Part shown: in pieces, positions 20,061-31,684 of the stretch
Position numbering within the stretch: the first letter of the stretch is position 1
Layout of the letters: each line of letters opens with the position of its first letter
DNA from: Ursus arctos
Taxonomy: Eukaryota; Chordata; Mammalia; Carnivora; Ursidae
Direction of reading: 5' to 3'
DNA length: 64,000 nucleotides
NCBI RefSeq assembly: GCF_023065955.2
Contig: NW_026622886.1
Location: forward strand, 15,572,001-15,636,000
Translations under genes and position numbers: made by a program
Notes under the pieces: generated by a model
Told to the model about the DNA's origin: nothing
What the model saw: only the letters and a program-made list of their open reading frames with translations
Database searches by the model: none

Positions 20061-21221
20061 TAAAAAAGAAAGGTAGGAAACCTAGGAGCATTCTAGAGAA
20101 TAACATTAAGGGTAGGAGAGGTGTCATGGAGGGAAACAAGGACCAGAGTAAAAACATGAAAATAAAACAAAGAAAGAAAGTGATAAAGTAAAATATAATG
20201 AAAAAGAAAATGATGGAACTCATGGGAGGAAGTGAGAAAACTAAATATATATCGAAAAGAGTCGTCACTGGTCTTGAAAGCAAACCTCCATTAGAGAAAC
20301 AGAGGGCAGTTTTGAACATGGCAGTGACTGCACTGAACAGAGCAATGAATAGAATAGTACCTGGGAAGCTTTCAGAGGCTGGGCTAAGACTGAACAAAGG
20401 AAGGGATGTAAAGATCAGATGGTCTGAATACCGATTTCGAATTGCTAGTTATGTGCCTGTGTGGATGACTCATTGTTTCTCATTTTCTTCCCCAAAATCT
20501 CATCTTTTGTAAATCCAGAAAAGCTGGCTATATAGTTAGATAAAATGAGCCTGGGTCATTGAGGAGCTTCAGTTTAATAACAAGTACAGTGAATAGGATT
20601 CCATTTATCTCTCCAAGCCCAGAGAAGTCCATCTTATAAAGCATTGGAAGCATGTCTCTGCACAGTAATTCCCAGAAATGCATTTCACAGCCTTTAGTCG
20701 AATGAAATTAGTAGCTTATTTACATCCCCAGAAGGTTTGCCAGGCACTTCCTCTTAAATGCAATTTGCGTTTAAAATAATGATCCCATGCGGTATTTTTT
20801 CATCAAATGAACTTAAAAGTAAGCAAAAAAGATATTTCTGTTCCACAAAATCAATCATCTGGGATTTGGTGGAGGTTCTTTACTTATTTATATAATATGA
20901 TTCATCTATAATGGTTCCTTTGGTTTACTTTGATTATTGGTTGGTGAAGGCAGTATATTTACGGAGAATATGAGGGTGGGGAAGAAAAGACAATTAAAAT
21001 AACCAGAAAATGAACACAGAGGGTTTAGCCCACATCTGGTCATTAAACTTCTCAGTGTTGCAGCTTAAATTTCATTCTGCCCATTTACCAGGAGGTGACA
21101 CTATGAGCCCGTGCAGTTTTCTCTTCCCTGCTAGGCTGTGGCACATGGCCCTCTTCCCAGTCCTGCGCAGATCACTTTGACATTTCACTTCTGCTGGGTG
21201 GTTTCTGTCATCTTCTGCTCG
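20061..21221. other. Unique DNA, no gene seen
   Basis: Includes a purine-rich stretch at 20080-20260 and a 104-codon plus frame (20198-20512), lysine-rich at its start, with no recognisable domain; taken as chance. Confidence 0.45.
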
Positions 21222-21310
21222 AGAAAACTGAAGGCCAGAGAAGCTAAGTGACTTCCCAGCACTCCCCGTTGAAGTCAGCAGCAGAGCCAGGCTACAGTTC
21301 CCAGGCACAT
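21222..21310 (-). mobile_element. MIR fragment, antisense
   Basis: GAGAAAACTGAAGGCCAGAG, AAGCTAAGTGACTTCCCAGC, AGCAGAGCCAGGCTACAGTT match the antisense MIR core. Confidence 0.65.
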
Positions 21311-22003
21311 CCTTCCCCATCCGCGTGGCAGCAGCTCAGATTTTCAGCTCTGTTCCAGGTTTATTCACTAGGACAGGAGAGTGTGGGTGCTGCTGAAGAA
21401 TGTTCTGGGGGTTGGATGTTACTGTGAGAAAACCAACGCATCATTAGAACGTGTTCTTATGCAGTTCTTATCTCGGACTGAAAACTTAGTACAAGGGACA
21501 TTCTTCAATTTTATTAACATATCAGTGCTGTGCCTAAAAAAAAAAAAATTGCTTTCATGAAGTAAAAGGAATAAGTAAAGCAAAGTTCAGTTTTAATGAT
21601 TTTCTTTTCTTTTTATGTTTAGGTTATTCTTTCCTGGTCCAGAAAGCCCTTATCTTCCCGGTTCACTTCCCCCTGCCCCCCTCCCCGCTCCGCCCCCAGG
21701 TACAGGAGCCAACTGTTCTTCTGGTGGGCAGACAGCCTTCCATCATCAGTCTCTGCATTTTATTTAAAGTCATAGGACCCAGGTGGAACCAGGAGGTCTA
21801 TGATTTTTTCCTAGGAGGTTTTAGGGAGATAAAGCTGCAAAGTTAGATCCCGTCCCTTCTCAGAGGCTCTATGGGAATGAGGAATATGTTTTTAATTCTT
21901 TTCCGTAAGTACAAAAGGGAACCACAGTGGGCCTCCAACCTCAGCCATTTCAACCTAACTGCCTTCCTGATTTTTTTGTCTGACATGACTTATCCAGAAC
22001 AGT
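21311..22003. other. Unique DNA, partly C-rich
   Basis: Contains a C-rich tract CTGCCCCCCTCCCCGCTCCG at about 21673-21692. No ORF of note. Confidence 0.4.
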
Positions 22004-22172
22004 GGTTCTCAAACTTGAGCGAGCATCAGAGTCACCCTGGAGGTCTTATTAAAACACAGATTGCTGAGTTTCACCCCCAGGGTTTCTGATGCAGCAGGTC
22101 TGGGGTGGGGCCTGATAATTTGCATTTCTACAAATGCCCAGGTGATAACAGTCTGGGGACCAGGAGAAGTAC
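22004..22172 (+). mobile_element. MER5A-like hAT element
   Basis: CAGTGGTTCTCAAACTTGAG terminal repeat, GCATCAGAGTCACCCTGGAG, GTTTCTGATGCAGCAGGTCT, GGGGTGGGGCCTGATAATTT, GCATTTCTACAAATGCCCAG. The orientation label is arbitrary. Confidence 0.85.
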
Positions 22173-22183
22173 TGGCCTTTAGC

Positions 22184-22350
22184 AATGGTTTTCACCTCTG
22201 GCTACATTAAGAATTATCTAGGGGAGTTTTTTTTCTTTTTTTAAGAGATCAGTGTTAGATCCCAGTCCCAGAGATACTCATTTAGTTGGTTTGGGTTCGT
22301 TTTTACCACTTTTCTAGGTGATTCTTCCAACTGTGCTCCAAACCCTAGGA
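22184..22350 (+). mobile_element. Second, degenerate MER5-like copy
   Basis: GCAATGGTTTTCACCTCTGG, TTAAGAATTATCTAGGGGAG, AGATCCCAGTCCCAGAGATA and TTTTCTAGGTGATTCTTCC keep the MER5 order next to the first copy. Confidence 0.5.
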
Positions 22351-23289
22351 GACGCTGTTAAGTGTCAGGTTTCCTTTTATCATCAGCTTCTCTCCGTGAA
22401 TGTCTTTGGGACGCAGCTTGAGCAGCGCTTCCTGCGCTTTCCACCGTAAGCTCTCTGGTGCCACCTCCTGTTTTCCCAAAAATGTCCTCTTAAATAGCCT
22501 TCAGAACTCACCCCACCCTTAGTCTCTGGGGACGAGCGTGGCGATGCCCCGCCCCCCTTGTCTTTCGGATGAGTTCACCTCATTTCCTAACAGGAAAACA
22601 AATCAGTGCTCTCTGGGACAGCTTGGTGAGGCCAGGTAACCAATCTCCAGCCTGGACAGGTTTCCAGGCATTTTGAGAAAAGAGTACACAATTGAGGTGA
22701 TCAGTTTAGGGCCTTCATTTCAACACTTGAAAGTGCCTCATAGTTTTGATGCAACTAACTCAATTATTAGGGAGCTTCACACAGCTCGACAGTTCATTAG
22801 ATTTTTATAACCAAACAGGTTCTCTCGTCCTTCCTCAGATAATTTCAATGACAAGATGAAATGAACCCTCTTCTAACATAAGGAAGATTCTACCCTTTAA
22901 AATTCCCTGGCCCAAGGCCTTTAATACTACTTCTTAACATTTAAACAAAATATTGTCTCGAATTTTCTTTCTTTCCATTTTTGTGTCTCATACAATGTGT
23001 ACATAGCTCTTAGAGAAATTGTCCTCTATTCCTACTTTCAGTGCCCTGAAGGAAAGGGCTTGGATATTCATTTCATGTGTGTTTCCTGAAAGGCAAAACC
23101 TTATTAGGAAGACAGTAATAATATTCCCATTATTGCATGGCCATTACTGTGTTATAAGTGATGCTTAGACTAAACAGCGTAGAGTCAGAGTCATTTCAAA
23201 TAATAGATCACGTTCACAACCAATTAATATGTGGCAGGAATATGGGAAAAAGTCATTTGACTTTTTCAACAGTGAAAACTACTGATATT
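22351..23289. other. Unique DNA with a small CpG-bearing patch
   Basis: At 22410-22570 several CpGs occur (GACGCAGCTTGAGCAGCGCT, GACGAGCGTGGCGATGCCCC), more than the neighbourhood but too few and too short for a CpG island. No ORF. Confidence 0.45.
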
Positions 23290-23560
23290 GCAAGGTGCCA
23301 GGCACAATGTTGGGTACTTTATCTGAGTCTGGTACAAATTAGGAGACTGAAATTCAGAATAAGACATCTTGCCCAAGGTTCACAGGTAGAGTCAGGATTT
23401 GAACCTAAGCAATCATTATAATTGAAATCGCTGAAGGCAGGATCACTATTGTATTCCCAGCACCTAGAAGTATGCCTGGCATGCAGGCACTGGATAAATA
23501 CCTTTCAAATGATGAAATGAATAAATGAATCTGACTCCAGAGCCCATGGTGTCATCCACC
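23290..23560 (-). mobile_element. MIR (antisense) split by L2 3' end (sense)
   Basis: Antisense MIR: AGGTGCCAGGCACAATGTTG, ATCTTGCCCAAGGTTCACAG, TCAGGATTTGAACCTAAGCA; it continues at 23528 with ATCTGACTCCAGAGCCCATG. Between them (about 23420-23527) is a sense L2 terminus: CTGAAGGCAGGATCACTATT, GTATTCCCAGCACCTAGAAG, AATGATGAAATGAATAAATG. Confidence 0.72.
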
Positions 23561-25754
23561 AGATATTACTGTTCAAATGACTGGCCTTGGAGCAGATATC
23601 TAAATCTTGGCTAAGGGGCTATGGAAAAGAGGCACATGCCACCCAAACTCTATCAGATAACAGGTGGAACCCCCCTCTTTAGCTTGGCACGTGGCCGAAG
23701 CACTTACATAAGTCTGTGGCTCAGCTTTCTGAACAGAGATAGGGCAAAGGTAGGGAAGAAATTTGCACTCTCAATAGTAAGTCCAAGTCCCCGGGGTTGA
23801 GCTCTTAGCATGCCCATACTCTGGCATTTAACTTGTCTATTATACTCAGCCAGCAAAATCACTAACATGCAACAATAGATACTGAGAACCATGCAAACAC
23901 AGCAAGGAAATTTCATACATCAGATCGATAGGAATCTAATGTAAAGCTTCAGGACTGACACTTTTTTCTTGTCCGTTTACTACATGACCTTCCTTCCCAT
24001 ACTATTAAATGTGCAATTTTTGTTATAAAGTATAACCACAAGTGTCATTAAGTCATTATAATTATTAAGCAAAGCACTCTTAATCATCACCTAATCATAA
24101 ACCTTCATAATCAGGATAGTCCCCTTACTTGACATGATTTTAATTTATAAAATGTCTCATTGATAAATTTAAATGTGACAAATTAATAAATAATCAGCTA
24201 CATGCAGATGTAACTATATTTTAAGTAGTAACAGAACAGGGTTCTCTCTAAATAAATTTTAAAATATTAACAGTGGCTCTGCTAGCTCTTCTGCACAGCA
24301 AATTGGTGTCCTTCATAAATTATTTAAAGTGTAGCTTATAAATATATTCATGTGATTTTATAACCCTGATTGACAATCACTGATGAAATACTGTCTTTAA
24401 ATATTTGGAGCAATACAGAAAGAAAAGACAAATCTGGTTACAATGTTTAGGTGTGTGTATTTGTGTGTGCAAATGTGGGCAAATATGTGTAACCAAACAT
24501 GGGCTAGCAGTCATCATGGAGGGCTCACCCTACTGTACCAATATGGGAGCTATGGTTTTTATCATAGCCAGAGTGGCATTATACTATTCTTTAAAATGCT
24601 TCAACAGTGATAACCTGGTTGTGGACTACCTAATCACACTAGAGATAAGGCAAGAAAAGTATCAGATATCCATTTTTTAAACCCCATTATAAGATATACT
24701 ACCATGTGCAGCCTACAAGTAAGTCAAAAGGGAGAGAACCAAGAGTTTTTTAGGCTCTTTTCCTGGAGTACTTGGTTTTAGTGCTGTTGCATATTGACAA
24801 AATATAGTTATTCTCCAATGGAGCTTTCTAAAATCATCTAAATGTATCTATGTGTACATTCAGAGAGAGGTGGGGACATGGAGAAACAGAGAAGGAAAGA
24901 AAAAAGAAGAGCCGTAGAGGTTGGGGGCAGAGTTTCTAGGATTTCTTAGCCTGAGCAGAATGCTCACTCCTATACTAAAGCACCTCTTCGGTGATGGGTA
25001 CAGACAAATGAGGAAGGTTTTTACTTTTCTTGGTACTCATCCTCGTTATCTACACCCCCCCATCTATTTATACATCTCTTAATCATTATGTATTCTCACT
25101 CCCAAGCCATGTACCTTCTGTAGGAGTTACAAAGAAGAGCAGTTCAGGAAGTATGGGCAGCTGTATATAAGGCAGTCATGCTGCCATGTTTCTGTACAGT
25201 GGTAACACTGAGGGATGGCTTGAAAGAGCCTTTAACCTCCCTTTATCAGTCCCCCACCAAGCTACTATGTGTATGTATTATTATTTTATTATACAATAGT
25301 ATATATATTACATATATATAATATTATATATTGTATAATACATATACTAATATATGTATTAATTTAACTAAAACTTGTGAGCTTGCTATGCAACTCAGCT
25401 TTAGGACAAGTTCCCCAGCACCTTTATCAAGGAGATCACCACCCCTAAGTTTTTACGATACAAAAATTCTGAAACAGCCGCTGCATGTGAATCCAGTGCA
25501 TTGGATGCAGTCGCCCTGTGGCAAGTTAACAATTACTTATCCCATTTGTGGAGCCCAAGAACAGAGGGACAAATGCAGAAAAAGGAAGCTTTTCTGCCTC
25601 TTAGAATCAAGAAGAAAATCCTATTCCTGGAGCTATAATCTCCTAGTATAATATACAATACTCTAAACTGAACCTGGGATGTATTTAGAGATAATCTCGC
25701 TTCCAGAGCTATAAAGTTATTCAATACCTTTTGAGGAAGGAAACATTTTTAGAT
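23561..25754. other. Unique DNA; AT-rich block and cruciform-prone site
   Basis: No repeat family recognised over about 2.2 kb. 23990-24400 is AT-rich and dense in TAAT/ATTA words. 25265-25350 holds an inverted repeat. 24830-24960 is purine-rich. Several 60-106-codon frames (for example 25331-25651) have no domain. Confidence 0.45.
25288..25339. repeat. AT-rich inverted repeat
   Basis: ATTATACAATA (25288-25298) pairs perfectly with TATTGTATAAT (25329-25339). The 30-bp loop is itself ATATAT-rich and partly self-complementary. Confidence 0.85.
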
Positions 25755-26620
25755 GAAAGAATGAGGTCAAGAAAAGTGCTAATACAAGGAAATGATGTGC
25801 GCTGAATCTTAAAAGGTGAGTTGGTGTTATCTGCGAGGCAGTCAGGTGCAGGGAGGGGAAGGTAGTGATAAACTCAAAGCAGAGGGGTCAAAGTGCAAAG
25901 GCATGGGAGTGGAGAAGGTATGGTTCCATGAAAGCAGGAACTAAGGTGGCCACATCCAGCATTGTATCCCCAGAGCTCATCATAGTTGCTTGTAACATAG
26001 GAAGCACTCTCCATATATTTGAACATTCAATGAACAAATCAATTAACTACAGGTAGTGCAGTGTAGCTAATGGATAGGAGTGGTGTGCGTGTGAAACTCA
26101 ATAAATCTGTGAGGGAAGTAGGGCCAGATCATGATGATTCCTGTAGGTCAAACTCTGAATTTGTGGCTTTATAGACAAAAGGAGGCCTTTGAGAGACTTT
26201 TAAGTGGACAAATGACATGACCACATTTGCAATTTAGAAAATCACTGTGAGAGCTATGTAAAGGATGAATGAGAGACCAGGAAACCAGGTAGGAAAAGAT
26301 TGACACAATCCAGGTAGAGATGATGAAAACCTAATTTTAAAAAGCAACAGTGAAGATAGAAGGGAGAGATGGATTCTAGAGACAGCATGAAGGCAGGATT
26401 GGTAAGGTTTGGTGACCAGCAGATGCGAGCATGAGGAAAATGAAAGAGATGCTTGCATGTTTGGTGGTACTGTTCTCTACATTCACGAACAGGGAGACCA
26501 GGTTTGGGAGAAAGAAAGCGAGTTTCATTTTAGACATGTGGAGGGTCTAGGGAATATCTAAGGGGAGGTGACCAGCAGGTGGTCAGGAATTTAGGCAGGT
26601 GTGGTAGGGGAAAATGTTGA
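25755..26620 (-). mobile_element. L2 LINE, antisense
   Basis: Antisense L2 order: GCAAAGGCATGGGAGTGGAG, GGGCCAGATCATGATGATTC, CCTGTAGGTCAAACTCTGAA, GTGGACAAATGACATGACCA, AAATCACTGTGAGAGCTATG, AATCCAGGTAGAGATGATGA. About 25945-26030 looks like a separate sense L2 end fragment (CATTGTATCCCCAGAGCTCA). Confidence 0.78.
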
Positions 26621-26639
26621 TTTTTGTCTAACAGAGAGT

Positions 26640-27990
26640 TAAGCACTTGATTAAGATCCTGCTTATTCATTCACTCCACAAATATCCAGCTGCCTCCTCA
26701 ACATCTTCACTTGTCTAAAAGATATGTCAGACTCAACATGGCTCAAACTAAATTCCTAATCCTCCCTGAAACACTTCACTGGCAGCCGTCCCCATCTCCT
26801 TTGATGGAAACTGCATCTTCCTAGTTGCTCAGGCCAAAATTCGTGAATGCCTGGGTCCTAGACGCCTCCAATTCCAATTACCAGCAAACCCTGTTGGATC
26901 TACACTCAGAATATATTCAGAAATGTGGCCACTCCTCACCACTTCCACCGCTGCCTCTCTGATACAATCCACCGTTATCTCTTGTCTGTATTACTACAGT
27001 GGCCTCTTAAGTGGTCTTCTGTCTCCACCCTTATCCCCCTCAGGCTTTTCTCAGTATAGCAGCCAGAGATCCTATTAAGATGTAAGATCTAACCTCATCT
27101 CCCTTCTTGTGCTCCCCTAAGCTCCTTGTATTCCAAACCCAGGAAAACTTTCCCACTGTTCCCAGTCCATACCAGCACTCGCCTACCTCTTGCCCCTTGT
27201 ACTTGCTCTTCCGTGCTCCAGGATGCTTCTTCTCAAGGTAGCTACATATTTCACCTTCTGCTCATCCTTGCATAAACCTCACTTTCTTGCGGTGCTGCGG
27301 AAAATAAAAATCAGACCGCTGAGAAACCAAGCAACACTCTCAGAGAAGTAGGAGAACTCAGGTTTATTTTATGCCAGCGGACCCAGATGAGCTTGTGCTC
27401 AAAATTCTGGGCCCCGGGCAGCAGGGTTATAGACCTTTTATAGAGGAGTGCAAGGGGTCAGGTTCCAAGGGCTATGCTGACTGCTGGTAGGTGGGTTTAA
27501 ACTGAGGGGGTTGCTTTAGGTGGGAACAGCGGTCAGTTCAGGAACTCATGGCGGGAAGCCTGTTTACAGAAGCAGAAATGGCGGTTATCTCTTGCTTCCA
27601 GTGGGGCTTCTGGTTCTCTCTCGCTATTGTTAGTAACTTTCCATCTTCTGGGGCCTGCCGGCAGGGCCTGCTCTGAGTAATATTCCTCTTCAACAGGGAG
27701 TCTTCTTTAACTCCTTATTTAAAAGTATACTTCCCCAACATCTTTCTCTAATTTTTTTCCTACAGTGCATATTGGGATTTAATTATGTATTTCATTTATT
27801 TTACTTATTGTCTTTTTGCTCCACTAGAATGCAAGTTCTGTGAAGAGAAAGAGTTTTGTTTTGATGAGTGATTTTTTTTCCCTAGCATATATGATAGCCC
27901 TCAAATAGAATATTCTATTCTACAGGTAGAATATCTCCATATTCCATCTCAGTCACTCAATAAATAGTTGCTGGAAGGAAGGAAGGATAG
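26640..27990 (+). mobile_element. L2 LINE, sense, split by a solo LTR
   Basis: Sense L2 from AAATATCCAGCTGCCTCCTC, CAGACTCAACATGGCTCAAA, GTTGCTCAGGCCAAAATTCG, CAGCAAACCCTGTTGGATCT, GCAGCCAGAGATCCTATTAA to the right part (CACTAGAATGCAAGTTCTGT, CACTCAATAAATAGTTGCTG). Interrupted at 27289-27740. It lies head to head with the antisense L2 on its left. Confidence 0.85.
27289..27740 (-). mobile_element. Solo LTR of an endogenous retrovirus (ERV1-like), antisense
   Basis: About 452 bp splitting an L2. On the minus strand it begins TGTTGGGGAAGTATAC and carries a TATA box (CTATAAAAGG, about 27432-27441) about 75 bp ahead of a poly-A signal (AAAATAAACC near 27362-27371). This is the U3-R-U5 order of a gammaretrovirus-type LTR. 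The right boundary is near GCAGCACCGC. A candidate 4-bp TSD TCTT is at 27285-27288 and 27741-27744. Retained CpGs point to moderate age. No internal viral genes are present; it is a relic of LTR-LTR recombination. The exact ERV family is not identified. Confidence 0.8.
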
Positions 27991-27999
27991 ATTGAAGCC

Positions 28000-28784
28000 G
28001 TATGTGCTGAGCATTATCAATTATGGACAGAATATAAAACACATGTCCCTGCCCTCCTTGCAGTCTTCTGGTAGAAAGAAGACACGTTCCCATGCAAAAA
28101 GTTAAGGAACTGTACAAATGCATGCTGGAGTCACCTACAGCACTACTGTGTTCTTTGGGCCTCTATGAACTCAGGCTTGTGGAAGATTATAGTGACACTC
28201 TCCGCTCTCAGCTTTCTCTTTGCTTCGTTGATGGACAACATTTTCCACAAAGCAGACATGTCTTTACTAAGCTCAGCAGAACCTCATATGTTTTTCAGAC
28301 ATAAAACAGAATCGTGAAACAGCATGTACCCTCCAGCTACATAAACACCACTTTGTTCCATAGTCATTTACCTTATGACTCCTTTTTGTTTGGTGAACTT
28401 ATTAGAGGAGAACACTTTGTCAGGTGAATATTGAGACATTTATAATTGAAAAGCTATTTTTATTTGGGTCTCCCTTTAAGTCATTGTCAGTTGAGTGTAA
28501 TAGACTCTTCACATAAGAGTCTTGCATTTCTTTCCTGCTTCTCCTTTCAGCCTTCATATTTCTCATCTTCAGTTCTCAAAAATTGAACTATGGTAGCAAT
28601 GGAGTGAAAACAAAGAAGCAGATCTCTGGTTTGGAGAGTCTGTCAGTTTATCTGTTGTATAAAGTATGGTGATAAATATACAGACTTTACACCATAATAA
28701 GTAACTATACAGTAAATGGACACTCTAGTAAGAAACGTCCAGCAGAGGCCTAGGTTTAATGCCTATAATGTATTCATGTAACAA
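28000..28784. other. Unique DNA, possible L2 scraps
   Basis: 28020-28090 resembles antisense L2 (ACATGTCCCTGCCCTCCTTG, CAGTCTTCTGGTAGAAAGAA). The rest is unique; the 70-codon frame at 28092-28304 is unsupported. Confidence 0.4.
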
Positions 28785-29010
28785 CTTATTCATTCGTTTA
28801 TTAATTCAAATCAGTCAACATGTGTTGACTATGTGTCACTGATGCGCAAAGTGCTATTACTGAATGAGTGACTAAGACATAGCTACCTGTCTAGGTGGCA
28901 AGAAAGACATTGCACAGCTGTAATGCGAACAGAAAGGTGTTTTAATGGGGCATGCCCAAGATGCTACAGGGGTATAAAGAGATCATCACATGAGAGACCC
29001 GGCCCTGCTT
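28785..29010 (-). mobile_element. L2 3' end, antisense, degenerate
   Basis: TTATTCATTCGTTTATTAAT, CATGTGTTGACTATGTGTCA, then GACATAGCTACCTGTC: an antisense L2 terminus, weak. Confidence 0.5.
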
Positions 29011-29289
29011 TCTTTGCGAACTGTCGGTGCAATCAACTGAGCTTCTCTTCGTGGAAACAACAGCGAAAGCTTACATTCACTTTCTAGGAGTCTTGGGGGT
29101 TTTTTCCCTCTTAATAGGACAATTAAGGAAAGGACATTGAAATTCATTTATTAAGCACCTACTTTGCCATGAAATTGTGTTTGAGAGAGATGTAAAAGAA
29201 AACAGGTTTCTACACTTCAAGGGTGTTGAGTACAGATACGTATAAAAATCAATGTATAATTAAGTATTATTTACATATCTAAGTGGAGT
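29011..29289. other. Unique DNA, no feature seen
   Basis: No repeat or ORF of interest. Confidence 0.35.
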
Positions 29290-29440
29290 AGACCAGGGTT
29301 TCTCAATCTTCATGAATCTCTTCAGGCATCTTGCTAAAATACAGATTCGAATTCAGCATGTCTGAGGTGGGGCCCTGAGGTTCTATAGCTCCAGCCAGCT
29401 TCCAAGTGGTCCCAATGCTGCTCATTTGACAACACATCAA
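29290..29440 (+). mobile_element. MER5A-like hAT element
   Basis: CAGGGTTTCTCAATCTTCAT terminus, TTGCTAAAATACAGATTCGA, GTCTGAGGTGGGGCCCTGAG, TTCCAAGTGGTCCCAATGCT. Confidence 0.65.
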
Positions 29441-29489
29441 GTGACAAAAATATTAACAATAAGGGCCCAACAACTTTGGAGATGCAGAT

Positions 29490-30370
29490 TTCAATATTTA
29501 GGAAAAACCATATCAAAAAGATGAGTCAGGAGTTGGGCCTTGAATGAAAAGGAACAGAAAAGACAGACTGGGGGAAAAAAAAAAAAGGAATAAACTGAGT
29601 ACCAGAGTGAGGCAGTGGAACATACATTCTGGGAGCATGAACAGAAGACTTTTCCAGGGGCAAAGAACTCCTGTGGGGGAGTATTATACGACACAGATGG
29701 AATACTGGGGGAGGCTTCCTATGCCAAGCTGAGGACTGAGAGTTTTATCCTATGATCAAACGGACACCAATAGAATTTGGAGGTGGGGAACGAAGTAACA
29801 TAATCCGGTTTACATTTTAGGAACATTAATCAGGCAAATATTATTACTCTAATTTAAGGATGAGGCAGCAGATGCCCTGGCTTAGAAGTGTGGTGATGGA
29901 AATAGAAAGAAAAGAATGTGCCAAGGTGAGAAGCTCTCAAGAAAGATGCAATCTTTGCTAAAAAGCCTCTAGATCCTCAAATGGACGTGGTAAACATTTT
30001 AAAGGAAGAATTGATAAGACTTAATGAATAAACTACGAAGAATGAAGACGTTAAAGATAACAAAGACTTAAACCTTGATAATTAGAATGGTCATTAAACA
30101 AACTAGTTTGAGAAGAGGGTAAGTTTGGATTTAGATATCAGAAGTTTAACGTGATGGCAGAACTCCACATGGAAACTTCTGGCAAACCATAATTGCCATG
30201 AGGTGGAGATCAGGGGAGGGGTCATCACAACAGACAAAGACATTAGAAAAGTCAGAGGGTGGTGATAATTAAAACCTGAGGCAGGAGTAGGTCCCCGAGG
30301 GAGATACTAGAGAGGGCTAAAAGCAGACGGCCAAAGACTAGACTCACAGGTATGTCCTTATTTAAGGAAC
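29490..30370 (-). mobile_element. L2 LINE, antisense, degenerate
   Basis: GTTGGGCCTTGAATGAAAAG, GGGAGCATGAACAGAAGACT, AGAGTTTTATCCTATGATCA, CATAATCCGGTTTACATTTT, AGGAACATTAATCAGGC follow the antisense L2 order; the right half is very diverged. Confidence 0.65.
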
Positions 30371-30844
30371 AGGAAGACAAAGAGCCAGCAATGCCAAAAG
30401 AGACTGCTAAAAAAAAAAAAATTTTTTTAATAGTCCATTATTTGTAGTATCTATACTGAACCAAATTTTTTGACTGATAGGACTGTTGACTCCATTGGCA
30501 ATGTGTGAACACATTTGTATTCCATTCTTCGCACAGCCAATGATAAGCTTTTCCTGATGTGTCTTCAGAAGGCCTGGGTTCCAGCCTGTTTTGTCTCCTA
30601 CCCTCTCTGTGGCCTCTGTCACCAGTCAAAAGAGATAAAAATACTGCACTATTACAAGCCTCATAAGTGTTATAAAAAATGACATTAAAATTTTTTTTTA
30701 ATCATAAATTTCTATGAAGCCTTTTCTAACTCATCAAGAATAAATGTAATTTGTATGCCATACTCAAGCTATTGCTCAACTTAGATTACCAGGAGAAAAG
30801 ACAAACAGACTTACTTTCCCAAATTAAAATAGCCAGATCGAGGT
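30371..30844. other. Unique DNA with a possible MIR remnant
   Basis: A12/T7 boundary at 30408-30427. 30570-30690 resembles a degenerate sense MIR (GGCCTGGGTTCCAGCCTG, CAAAAGAGATAAAAATACTG). Confidence 0.4.
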
Positions 30845-31480
30845 TTTTAACGGTATTCACCAGATTTACTGAGGGCTTATGGTATGCTCGGTACTGTGAC
30901 GGCAGCGCACCAGGTACAGTTAAATCAGCATGGGGCCCGCTTTGGCAGGACTTAGAATCTGGTAAGGAAGAAGAGGAACAGGAGTGGTGAATGATCAACC
31001 ATGAATCAGTATATTACAAATGCTGTAAGACCCATAGGAACCGAGTCCATCTGATGTTCAGAGAAGAGGAAATTTCTGGCTAAGGGAGAGAGGAAGAAGG
31101 CCTTGAATAAGGGTAAAACTGTGACAGGTGGAGAGGAAAGGAAGGGCATCCCATGCAGGCCCAGAGGGAAGAGGGCACAGGCAGGGCTGGGGCCATGGCA
31201 AGGAGCACAGTTAGGGGAGCAGCAGGAGATAGTCAGATTGTAAAGGGCACAGCTGCCAGGCCAAGGAGTCAGGACTTGGTTCTGTGGACAGTGGAGCATG
31301 ATGAGGGCAACGCCGGACCTAGAGAAGCAAAGTAACACAATTACATCCATACTTAAGGTGGTTCAGCGAAAAGGGTGGGCTTTAGGGGAAAAAATGGAGA
31401 CAGTAGAATTACCAAAATGCATGGATGTTTTTAAGTTGCTCATTAAAGTAGGGGACAGCAGTATTCTATGTAAACTACCA
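30845..31480 (-). mobile_element. L2 LINE, antisense
   Basis: CAGATTTACTGAGGGCTTAT, GGTATGCTCGGTACTGTGAC, GGGCATCCCATGCAGGCCCA, GCTGGGGCCATGGCAAGGAG, CAAGGAGTCAGGACTTGGTT follow the antisense L2 3' region. The 114-codon minus frame at 31006-31350 lies in this non-coding part. Confidence 0.72.
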
Positions 31481-31684
31481 TAGGCTTACCTTCCCCCCAA
31501 AAGTAATTTCAATGGGAACATGGACTTCACCCCTCTCTTTCCCTAATAATCTGTGTTTTATAGTTGAATGTGAAGTTCTAAAATATATATACTGTTCACT
31601 GCCGCCAGGAAGATGGGCCAGGGCAGAAAGCCATGTGCCAGCTCCAGCGAGTCAGGGCAGAAAGGTGATGGGAACAGCTGAAGC

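Noticed and set aside
19849..20397. 182-codon minus-strand frame
   Set aside because: Starts in unique purine-rich DNA (giving Phe/Ile-rich antisense) and ends in the SINE at 19694-19902; no domain.
22410..22570. Possible CpG island
   Set aside because: Only a handful of CpGs over about 160 bp, and GC content is too low for an island.
31006..31350. 114-codon minus frame
   Set aside because: Lies in the non-coding 3' region of an L2 and has no recognisable domain.
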